From: Platanthera guangdongensis
Taxonomy: Eukaryota > Streptophyta > Magnoliopsida > Asparagales > Orchidaceae
DNA length: 64,000 nucleotides
Reading direction: 5' to 3'
Assembly: GCA_039583875.1 (NCBI GenBank)
Contig: CM077163.1
Location: 106,649,213-106,713,212 of the forward strand
Shown here: positions 55,439-64,000 of the stretch, piece after piece
How the letters are laid out: every line of letters starts with the position of its first letter
Numbering within the stretch: the first letter of the stretch is position 1
Notes under the pieces: generated by a model
The model's database searches: none
Seen by the model: the letters and a program-made list of their open reading frames with translations, nothing else
What the model was told of the DNA's origin: nothing
Position numbers and translations under genes: made by a program

Positions 55439-57721
55439 TTAATTTGCCTTAGGAACCCAATCGAACTTGGGTCCTAGATTCCTGGTTAGCACACTCCCCC
55501 TCGGTTGGTTAACCCTACGAGTGGTCGGTCTCGCATTGTTAACATGGGGAGTCTCGTAGTTCCTTGGATTAAACCAACAATCCACGGCAAAGTGACCGAC
55601 TTTGCCACAGCACCAACAGTCGAACCTGTTGTATCTCTTCCTAGGCTCCTGCCTTACCCTGGGAACGGTGGGTGTGGCTGGGGCCTTGGATCTGGAGGTG
55701 GAGACCTCATGGTGACAACAGTCACATGACTTTGTCACCTTCTGTATAACTGGTTTGGCCTTTGGTGCCTGCTTTCCATTATGGCCGCTAGAGAACGGAC
55801 CATAATTTCCTATGTGGATTTCCTCATAGGGTGCCTTGAAGGCACTCTCACCAAAGTTCCGGGGGAAGTTCCAACCGTCATACCGGCTCTTAGGCTTTGC
55901 AACCGAGGGCCGGAAATGATGCCCAAATGTTGACTCAAAGTCATGTTGGTTGCAAGGAAAGCCAGGCTTCCTGAACGCAACAGGACTAAGAGGAGCCTTC
56001 CCCTTTTCATCAGCAGAGGCCTTCTTGGCGGCCTTATTCTTCCTCTGGTTCTTGTTTCTCCTAGATGAAGAACCAGATGCCCCAATATGCCCCAAGCCAG
56101 CTCCTTTGGCCTGAGCAGAGAAGGTGTCAACGACTGGAAGCACTGTTTTTGGCATAGAGAAGCTCTGTACGATCTTCCTTTCTGTCGCAAGTAGTTCTTC
56201 CAATTTGTTGACTTCCTCCTGCTTGAGATCAAGGAGCTTCAAGGACTCTGAGTGCTTTGAAGTTAGGTCAAGGTGCTCCTGTCTGAGAGAGATCAAGCTA
56301 GTGACCTCTTCCCTTAGGGATACACACTCACCCTTAAGGAATTTTACTTCCTTCTTCTCAGCCTTCAGTCTCTTGCGGCACTCGTCGAAAGTGTTGAGCA
56401 GAAGCTCATACTTTTCGAGGAGTTCAGCTTCGCGGGCCGAAGGGCCATCCTCAGGTTCATCATCCTGAGACTCAGGATCAGAGTCGGAGTCGGAGAGAGC
56501 GGTGTGAGCTTCTACCTTCCCAGTAAATGGGGGGCATTCTCCTTCTGAGTCCGAGCGACCCACCAGCCCGAAGTAGGCTTCCTCATCATCACTGGAGTCT
56601 GAGGAATCAGACTCACTTAGTGTCTTTGGTCTTCTAGCGATGTAGCTCCGCTCCTTCTTCTTATCTCTGGAGGATTTGAGCTCCTCTCCTTTCCCTTTAT
56701 CTCTTTTGCTTTGATGGCAGTCGGCCACGACGTGACCTGGCTTATTGCATCCAAAGCAAATAATATCAGAAGAACGATGTTTGTTAGGTTTAGATGCATA
56801 CCTGTCAGAAGAGTAGTTTTTCTTCTGATGTCTGGAAGAGGAGCCGTCTCTCTTTCTTTGATTCCTCATCTTGAGGAATTTCTTGAACTCTCGAGTGATG
56901 AGGGAGAAATCCTCTTCCGACAGTTCTGAGCTGGAGGAGCATGGATCGGAGTCCTCCTCTTCTTCCTTATTTCTGGCACGGTATGACATCACACCCTTAC
57001 CTTTTCTGGAGTGACTGGATTTTAGGGCCACAGTCTTTTCTTTTGCAGCAGCCTTCTCTGCTTCTTCCTCTGCCTTCCTGGTGTTCAGCTGAAGTTCATA
57101 GGACATCAGCTTCCCGAACAGGATTTGTGGATCAGTTTCTGCTAGTCTGCCAAATTCTCTGATGGCGCAGATCTTTGTGTCCCATTCCTTAGTAAGGGAC
57201 CTAAGGAATTTGTCATTGAGTTCACCATTGGTGAACACTCTTCCATAGCCCTTGAGGGCGTTGACAATCTTCAGGAAGTTCTCGTATGTGACTCCGATCT
57301 CTTCCTTAGGCCCTTGCCGGAAGGCCTCATACTTCTGGTTCAGGAGGGATCTCCGATCATCCCTTACTTCATCTGTGCCCTCCATTAGAATGATCAGACA
57401 CTGCCATATCTCCTGAGCTGTCCTGCAGTTGCTGAAGTTTTGCATCATCGAGTCATCAACTGCACTGACCAGGATGTTTCTTGCCTTCATGTCAAGGCCC
57501 ACTAGGACCATCTCATCCTTGTCCATTTCAGAGAGTGTCTTCGGCACTTTATTGGTGGGATCAATGGTGGAGGCCTTAGTGGGGACATAAGGTCCCTCCA
57601 GCACGATCATGAACAGTCGAGGGTCCACTGCTTCCATGTAGAACCTGATTCTTTCCTTCCAGATAGGAAAGTTGAGTCTGTTGCACACTGGGATCTTGCC
57701 GGAGTACTTGAGCCCGTCCAT
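55439..57721 (-). CDS. Copia-B Gag polyprotein
   Basis: An intact Gag of about 760 residues. The ATG at 57721 (MDGLKYSGKIPVCNRLNFPIW) is chosen because the upstream part of the frame has no other ATG. The N-terminal capsid region (about 1-230) has the Copia gag pattern (W..R..FYMEA, EIWQCL, ELNDKFLRSL). A first zinc knuckle (CFGCNKPGHVVADC), an acidic Ser-rich part and a coiled-coil-like region (about 430-530) follow. A basic linker then leads to a second knuckle (CWCCGKVGHFAVDC) near the C-terminus. The stop lies eight bases before the first in-frame codon listed for pol, in a different frame. Confidence 0.94.
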   Translation of the reverse strand: MDGLKYSGKIPVCNRLNFPIWKERIRFYMEAVDPRLFMIVLEGPYVPTKASTIDPTNKVPKTLSEMDKDEMVLVGLDMKARNILVSAVDDSMMQNFSNCRTAQEIWQCLIILMEGTDEVRDDRRSLLNQKYEAFRQGPKEEIGVTYENFLKIVNALKGYGRVFTNGELNDKFLRSLTKEWDTKICAIREFGRLAETDPQILFGKLMSYELQLNTRKAEEEAEKAAAKEKTVALKSSHSRKGKGVMSYRARNKEEEEDSDPCSSSSELSEEDFSLITREFKKFLKMRNQRKRDGSSSRHQKKNYSSDRYASKPNKHRSSDIICFGCNKPGHVVADCHQSKRDKGKGEELKSSRDKKKERSYIARRPKTLSESDSSDSSDDEEAYFGLVGRSDSEGECPPFTGKVEAHTALSDSDSDPESQDDEPEDGPSAREAELLEKYELLLNTFDECRKRLKAEKKEVKFLKGECVSLREEVTSLISLRQEHLDLTSKHSESLKLLDLKQEEVNKLEELLATERKIVQSFSMPKTVLPVVDTFSAQAKGAGLGHIGASGSSSRRNKNQRKNKAAKKASADEKGKAPLSPVAFRKPGFPCNQHDFESTFGHHFRPSVAKPKSRYDGWNFPRNFGESAFKAPYEEIHIGNYGPFSSGHNGKQAPKAKPVIQKVTKSCDCCHHEVSTSRSKAPATPTVPRVRQEPRKRYNRFDCWCCGKVGHFAVDCWFNPRNYETPHVNNARPTTRRVNQPRGSVLTRNLGPKFDWVPKAN

Positions 57722-57797
57722 AGTAGATGTATGTCTCCTTGTTGACACTAGTGGCAGGATTCACCTCAAGGTGTTAACCTTTTTGTTGAGTAACCTC

Positions 57798-57809
57798 GCT
57801 TTGATACCA
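57798..57809 (-). other. Primer binding site, Copia-B
   Basis: On the minus strand TGGTATCAAAGC, two bases after the LTR end ...GGACTTTCA. It matches initiator tRNA-Met with one difference. Confidence 0.88.
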
Positions 57810-57811
57810 CT

Positions 57812-59431
57812 TGAAAGTCCACTAAGTGTCGGCTATGTGCACCTATGGGGGGGGGGAATAGGTGACGTGTGGTTCTTTTGCGGAATTTACAGATGTACCT
57901 GCACAATAAAAACAACAAACACAGCACACAGAATACACAGCAAATTTATAGTGGTTCCCCAACTTGGGTACATCCACTTTCCCCCTTCGACTTATCTCCC
58001 CAACAAGGGACGACTCGGTCACTTCACCAACGGGATTGAAATCCAATCCCTGCACTAACGGAAGGAGCCCTTCCACACGTGAGAGTCAACACTCCCACAA
58101 AATGGGTTGCACCCAACCCTTACCACACGGAACAAAAGTTCCTTTACAACAAAAGTAAATATGGAATGTATATGAGATACAAACTTCTTTCGGAGACTAC
58201 GGTGTTCCTCTTAGTTTGACGACGTGTTCTCGAGGTCGATGAAGAGTCTACAACCTTTGTCTCTCTTGGAGAGGATCTCCCGAAACCGGCGGCGGCAATC
58301 CGAGCGGCGGCTTGGTTCGGAGTTGGCGGCGGCGAAGGTGCGCTGCTGCAGTGCTTTGAGATCCAAACTTCCTTGCGAAGCAAACTAGGTCTACCAACGG
58401 TCACTCTAGGATCGGTCGTCTCGATCGATTCGGACGGGGGAGTGTTTCCCGGTCAACAAATCGAGAGACAAGAGATCTCTGGATAGACGCGTGAGACGCA
58501 AGCTTTGCTAAGCTACTGTCGCCGGAGATCGGGAAGAAGAATGATCAGCGGCGGCGACGTACTAGCCCGAGCGCGACGGCGGCGGAGAAGAGAAATCGCG
58601 ATATTAGGGTTTCGTGCTCGGCTACTTTCTCGGTGTCTATTCCGTTCAAAATACCCGAGTATAAATACTGTAGCTACAGCAAATTTGACCGTTGTGGGAC
58701 CCACAAATGAAATCCCCAAAATCCGGTTCAAGCTAATCCAGAAGCAGAATCCGGTTCAGCAGCGATCTGAGAAAACGCTAAGTCAAAATTGGCGAGAATC
58801 GCAGACGATTCTCGACGAATCGGCGAGAATCACCAAGTGATTCTCGACGATTCGTCGAGAATCGTTTGTGATTCTCGTCGAATCACTTGTCGATTCTCAA
58901 CGAATTTTACTTTACATGGGCTGCTTGACCACTGGTTCGGCGGGAATCACAAGTGATTCTCGCCGAATCTTACTTGGCACCATATTGAGATGGCCAGAAG
59001 GAGTCGGCGAGAATTACTGATGATTCTCGTCGATTCTGCGAGAATCACTGGTGATTCTCGCCGATTCGGCGAGAATCACTTGGTGATTCTCGTCGAATTT
59101 GCCTTGGACGATTTTTCGTCTTCCACCTAGGAGCTGCTCCTTGATCCTCCATGCTCCTTGTCTTCTCTTGCATATGAGCGGCCCTGTGCTTGAAAATAAG
59201 TGCACTCCAATAGAGAGAGTACACGTAGGCCAACACACTGATCTGCTCAACGAGGGATTACGTCATGCAGACCCGTGTATATTGACCTACTGCACCCTGA
59301 CATTGGTGTGCACTTAGCGTGGAAAAACTACAAGCACAACTAGAAAAAGTTTATCAAATACATAGTCTATTGACCTTAGCTTGTCCAGGGGCTTCTTCAA
59401 ATCAGGTACATTATGGATACAATACCCAACA
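57812..59431 (-). repeat. 5' LTR of Copia-B
   Basis: About 1620 bp. On the minus strand it begins TGTTGGGTATTG at 59431 and ends at 57812. The dyad array lies at about 58785-59100, upstream of a TATA-like GTATTTATAC (58659-58668). Splice-like or coding exons are not evident. Confidence 0.96.
58785..59100 (-). repeat. GATTCTCGNCGAATC dyad array in the Copia-B 5' LTR
   Basis: Same array as at 51365-51620 but with one additional block of about 63 bp near 58790-58860. At least seven GATTCTCG..CG-type arms are recognisable on either strand. Confidence 0.9.
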
Positions 59432-59436
59432 CCAAG
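59432..59436 (+). repeat. Target-site duplication of Copia-B, right copy
   Basis: CCAAG, identical to 50390-50394. Confidence 0.93.
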
Positions 59437-62400
59437 TTTACCTAGAACCACTCTTGGCCTAAATTGTGCAAGGGGCCCTAACTAAGGGAAGTGTGCCCTA
59501 GTAAAGCCCAACTAACCCTACCAGGGCCTTCCTAGACCTAAAGTGGGGCCAATGGGTCACTAAGGACCCATGGAGGGCAGTCAAAGTGGTTAAGTTGACC
59601 AAAGTCAACTCTAACCCTAAATGGGTCAAACTGACCTACATAGGGTCAACTGACCTTCCATTAGCCATGTGGATCCCACTCAGGTCCTCCTAACCCTAAA
59701 GTGTTTCCAATGGGTCACTAAGGACCCATGGAGGGCAGTCAATGTGGTTAAGTTGACCAAAGTCAAATTTAGCCCTAAATGGGTCAAACTGACCTACAAT
59801 GGGTCAAACTGACCTACACAGGACGAATTGAAGTTCCCTTAGCCAAGTGGACCCCATATATACCTTCCTAACCCTAGTGAGAGGCCAATGGGTCACCAAG
59901 GACCCATTGGGGTCAACCAAAAAGGTTAAGTTGACCAAAGTCAACTCTAACCCTAAAATGGTCAAAGTGCCCTAATTAAGTGTCAAGTGACCTCCAAAGG
60001 GCCAATTCAACCCTACCTAGACCATAGGGGAGGCCAATGGGTCACCAAGGACCCATTAGGGGCAACCTTATATAACATATTGACCAAGGTCAATCCTAGT
60101 CAAGGTTTATGTCAAGCTAGCCCAAATTGGCTAACTCAAGCTCAAGCCCAATTCACTTGGGCTAACCTTGTATTAGTGGATGAAATGAACATGTGGGCAG
60201 CCATTGGGTTAGGTAGGAGTCAGATTTCAGGCTTGGTGAGTAGGAGAGAGAAAAAGTTGCAAATGAAAGAGAGAGAAAGAGAAGGGAGTAATGGGGGAAG
60301 ACTTTGAGGCTCATCTGTCCCCTTCCCCAACCCCCCATTCAATTCATTAGGACAAGGGGAGTGCAGTACCATGCCAACCAGCTGTTCTTGGACTGGTTTG
60401 AGCCATGCTTCATCCCCCACCCACCATGGCCGAAATTTGACTAAGGGCCATTAATGGCCAAGGTAGCCTACACCCACCTAACACCCCAACTCTCCTTCTT
60501 AAAAGCTTCACTGGACTCCAGGGATTCAGTTCCACACCTTACCTGAAGGAGCTAAGGAAGTTCACTGTGCAGTTGAAGAAATCTGACCACCACAACCACC
60601 ATCATGACAATCCGGCGAACGGCAAGGCTACAGCCGCCCACACAGGTCCTCCCCTTCTTCTTTTTCCATGGGTAGATCGTAGGACTAATTTGGTCCAAGG
60701 TTCGGGCTCAATCGAGCTCGATCAGAGAATCGAATTTCCTGGTTTTTGGAGGAAAATGAGATTGTCGGGATCGCTGAAAAAGGTCCCTCCGACGCCTATG
60801 CCGCCTCCTAGCGACAGCCGCCACCTCAACGCAGGTGGTGGTGGTAGTGGCCGACCGGGGAGGTTGCCGGGTGGACAGCGGCAGCGGCTGGAAGGAGCTC
60901 AAGCAGGTTGAATCGGGACCATTGGATGGAGGTTGAAGATGACCCGGCTCCGTCAGATCAGCGTCAAGATTCCCAGTGGGAATGATTTTAAACTATAGGC
61001 TTGATGTATTTTTATTTCAATTCTGTCACATATAATGTATTTAATGTTTTTAATTTTAAAAAAAATACTTAGAGTATAATTCAGAGGATATGGTCAACAT
61101 AAACATTGTAGCCTGGTGAGTCTAGTTTACTGCAAAATTGGTTTGAACCAATTTGGGTGCCTGGTTTGACCACGGCACTCATTTTGGAAGGGTCTATACC
61201 TAGTTCTAGGAAGAAATTAAAATGGATGCCACCCTTCATCCCTGGTCCAAATTACTTCAAATTTGGATAGGGAGTCATCCTAGTCTATATCTAAGTCCTT
61301 CCCAAAAATGAGAATTTTTGGGGATAATTTTTCTATAGGTTTGAAAATTATTTAATTTCTCTGGGTTAAATCAATTTATGGACCAAATGACCTCCAAACT
61401 CACCCAAATTTTGGTGAGTGGTGCTTGGGGTCATTATAAATCTCTCGTTAAAATTTCATCTCATTTGGATGTGGTTTGAACTGAAATCATGCAAACCCTA
61501 TCCTTGCCTTAAAAAGGGTATTTTGGTCAAAAAGTGCACTTGGGGTTTTGAGTGGCTAAATCACCTCAACAGAGTTTAAAATTGGGGTCACTGGTTTGGC
61601 ATGACATTTAGCACCTTCCCATGGAAGATGGGGTAGATTGGAATAGATTTGCCCTAATATCTAAGATCAAACCCTATGGAAGGACTTTTGTGCCTTGTGA
61701 AGGACATGTGGCCAAAAGACCATGAATGAACTTGAAATTTGGTAGGGAGGGTGCTAGGGTAGATAACGCCATCTGGTAAAAATCTTATGGGATTTTGGAA
61801 AGGGTAGGCCCCTTAAAATCCTAACCCTAGTTTAGGGCACAAATCTTATGATGCCAGAATAGGTAAGTAAAACTCAGTGAACAATAATGAAATTTGGGTT
61901 GTGTGGCCATAAGGATCGATTGAACCTCAGGTAATTTAATTGGGAATTTTGGATCAATATTCTTAGCACTTCCTTTGTAACTCATGGGATTGCCCTAATT
62001 AATCATTTGGTCATTATGATCCCACTGCCTATTAGAAGGTCATGAAAATTTGACAGAGGGAGTTTTAGACCTTATTGCTCATGTATGAAGTCTGTTAGAA
62101 TTTTTGAGTACATATTTGCAGTATCTACTTCACAAGCTCATTAACTTGGAAAATTGCTCAATAATTTGCTTAGAGCTGATTACTTGTTAATAAATGATCA
62201 AACGTGACCTAGAGCATTTATGTGTCCTTACAATCATTCTAGAATTTTCTCTGAATTTTTGGAGGTATACTTACTATACTTATCTCTTAAAGTGATTTAT
62301 TGTGAATATATTTAAAATTAGAATTAGGGGCTTACACCATGCTGCAAAATTGGGAGACTTTGGATTTTAAGTTTAAAATTCATATTGTATTTATGATAAA

Positions 62401-64000
62401 TATTGTGGAATATTTGCTTGTCTAAAATTGGTAGTTCATTTTCAAACATGGGATTTTTGGATGACTAGAATAATTAAATAAAAATTCAGATAAATAGGGA
62501 AAATTATGAAATTCTGGAGTTAGGCTAAAATAGTCATGAAAGCCCTCTAATAATTATTATAGGGGTACTGGATCAATATTTTGTGTTCCTCTCATTTCAC
62601 ACATCATATAGCTCAAGTGGTCTGCATTTAGTAAAACTGCAGAAACTGCGTTGGAATATGAATTTGGGCACACGAGTTGGGGTTAGAGATTTTGATGGTT
62701 TGGATAAACATAGAAGTGAGTTCATCTTTGGAAGTTAGGATGAGTAGAGTGTTGGTTTGGCTAGTGTTAGGTGGTGTTCGGGATCGACGAAAGATCGCCT
62801 TTCCCGTGGGGAGGAAATGTCAAATACTCTAGGGTTATATCCAGTAAAACAAGTAAGGGTTTGACAAACTTGATAGCAACCAATGATAGTAAGTTCCTTG
62901 CGAAAGGGAGCTTTGGGTGTAATCTCATCGTAATTCCTAGTGCCTTCGAGAGCCCTTCACGGGGAATACCTTGGGCAGTCTTGGGCTAAACCTACACTGT
63001 AGGCAAAAATTGGAATGGAAGAGTAACTAGTAAATCTATGGTATCACCTTCACACACCTCGATGTCTCGAGGAGATAGGTTGGGTCACTCGGGCAGTAGG
63101 CCTAGTGGTTTTGGTGATGGGCAGGTTAGCCCGCCGAGCTTTGGCTCGGTAATGGTTTGTGATGGGCAGGTTGGCCCGACGAGCTTTTGCTTGGTTGTTG
63201 TTTATGATAGATGGGATGGTCGAAGGAGCTTTGGTTCGGTAGCTGATACATAAGGTTGCATGTGCATAAGGTATAAGGTGGCGGGTCTTCGGAATTGCAG
63301 GGTCGATGCACCGACTCCAACACGTTGACTCAGCGAGTATGGTTTAGCACTTGGCCAAATAAAGTCTGGTGCGCTAGCCGGCAAAAGTACGCAGGAGCTC
63401 CACTTTGTGCACCAGCGTTGAGGCGTACGATAGGTCTAACTAGTAGTGCAATTATCGGTTTAGAGGTGTGCGAGGCCCAACCCACCGCTTATGTTTGCCA
63501 CTACGGAGGTATCCAGGGATGTTCGGCTCTAGAAAGGGGGAACTAAAGGTCTGTGTACACAGAGTCGAGTGGATGAGTTGCACTTGCATGTTCACATCAT
63601 AACATAATTGTATATCATGGCATAATCATTGTATATAATCCGACACCTATTGTATAAGTGGTATGAGACGCTTTATACAATAGGCCCTGCAAAACGACCC
63701 CATGGTTAATAAGTTTGTGAGTGTGTGCTTATAAGTTAAGGTTTTTATTCAGTATTATATATATATATATATGCTAGCTAGAAAACCGACACCCTATCGT
63801 ATAAATTGGTATGAGACTTTTTATATGATAGGAGGCCTGCAAAAGCTCCATTGGCTTATGTGTCTTCATATAAGTTAAGGTTACTTTTCCTTTTCAGTCT
63901 TTTCATACCTTATTTAATGTCATATATACTATGGAACTGCTAGATTAGTTCGAACGCCATATGTTTATTTGTTATTCTCCACTTTCATGTCCTCTCCTTT
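59437..64000 (+). mobile_element. Gypsy-H LTR, segment 2 (runs off the window)
   Basis: Non-coding sequence resuming after the CCAAG duplication. It contains dyad repeats (59554-60094), then an unremarkable stretch 60100-62700 with no gene that I can support. A partly tandem stretch with GATGGGCAGGTT(A/G)(G)CCCG units (63112-63240) follows. The region 63440-64000 resembles 28650-28930 of the Gypsy-F LTR (GGGGGAACTA..GTCTGTGT..., paired TATAAGT units). A short TA run sits at about 63757-63772. No LTR end is reached. Confidence 0.5.
59554..60094 (+). repeat. Four-copy dyad block in the Gypsy-H LTR
   Basis: GGGTCA(C)(T/C)AAGGACCC occurs at 59554-59569, 59712-59727, 59890-59905 and 60039-60054. 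After the first three there is GTTGACCAAAGTCAA(C) (59594, 59752, 59930), and a variant occurs near 60079. The blocks recur every 150-180 bp. Each GTTGACC..GTCAAC is an inverted pair of TTGAC(C/T), the W-box core bound by WRKY factors. Confidence 0.85.

Larger units (their letters stand above)
50395..59431 (-). mobile_element. Copia-B, complete SIRE-type element
   Basis: A full-length element of about 9.0 kb on the minus strand with two near-identical LTRs, primer binding site, gag, pol, polypurine tract and a perfect CCAAG TSD (50390-50394 and 59432-59436). It lacks the extra third ORF of Copia-A. Only one nonsense codon is seen, so the insertion is recent. Confidence 0.97.

Noticed and set aside
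60567..60911. Open frame with a His-rich start in the Gypsy-H LTR
   Set aside because: Composition typical of GC-rich untranslated leader. No homologue recognised and an overlapping antisense frame of similar quality.
60960..62700. Possible host gene in the long unique-looking stretch
   Set aside because: No open frame with recognisable content. AT-rich non-coding sequence in line with the long LTR of Gypsy-H.

Overview
This window is plant nuclear DNA made entirely of LTR retrotransposons inserted into one another. I see no host gene, rRNA or tRNA gene. The evidence is plant-type Ty1/Copia polyproteins of the SIRE/Maximus type, Ty3/Gypsy chromovirus polyproteins of the Tekay/Del type with a C-terminal chromodomain-like tail, primer binding sites matching the 3' end of initiator tRNA-Met (TGGTATCAGAG and variants), polypurine tracts and 5-bp target-site duplications (TSDs). 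It suggests a flowering plant with a repeat-rich genome. I cannot name the species.

Layout (letters are mine). 1-10468: Copia-A (+), with its 5' end outside the window. It has gag, pol, then a 3.3-kb extra module (palindrome array, TATA box, large third ORF) and a 3' LTR. 10474-11571: fragment of Copia-I (-), only the start of an LTR. 11572-15028: Gypsy-G (+), a decayed element (LTR end, gag, protease). 15029-15785 begins Gypsy-F, whose roughly 3.6-kb LTR resumes at 26715-29252, 40142-40194 and 49696-49960. Three full elements sit inside it: Gypsy-C 15786-26709 (TSD GTCGC), Gypsy-D 29253-40136 (TSD GTCGT) and Gypsy-E 40195-49690 (TSD CTTTG). F's internal region starts at 49961 and is broken at 50129 by Gypsy-H. 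Copia-B (-), 50395-59431 with TSD CCAAG, lies inside H's LTR, which resumes at 59437 and runs to the window end.

Inferred order: G is oldest. Copia-I entered G's LTR and Copia-A entered Copia-I. F entered G's pol. C, D and E entered F's LTR. H entered F's body and B entered H's LTR. D has the cleanest coding capacity (gag and pol uninterrupted). B has a single nonsense codon. A, C, E and G are progressively more broken.

Four patterns go beyond routine annotation. (1) Almost every LTR carries its own short inverted-repeat cassette, and three cassette types are each shared by one Copia and one Gypsy element. (2) The Gypsy elements, and Copia-A, have short GT-AG intervals between gag and pol whose removal joins the two frames exactly. 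In E and G the gag start codon itself appears to lie in an exon inside the LTR. (3) Copia-A has a second promoter-like block, built like its LTR promoter, in front of its third ORF. (4) The leaders of C and D hold three hairpins with the same 12-nt loop and stems that change in compensating pairs. All coordinates and counts were made by eye, and the functional readings are inferences.
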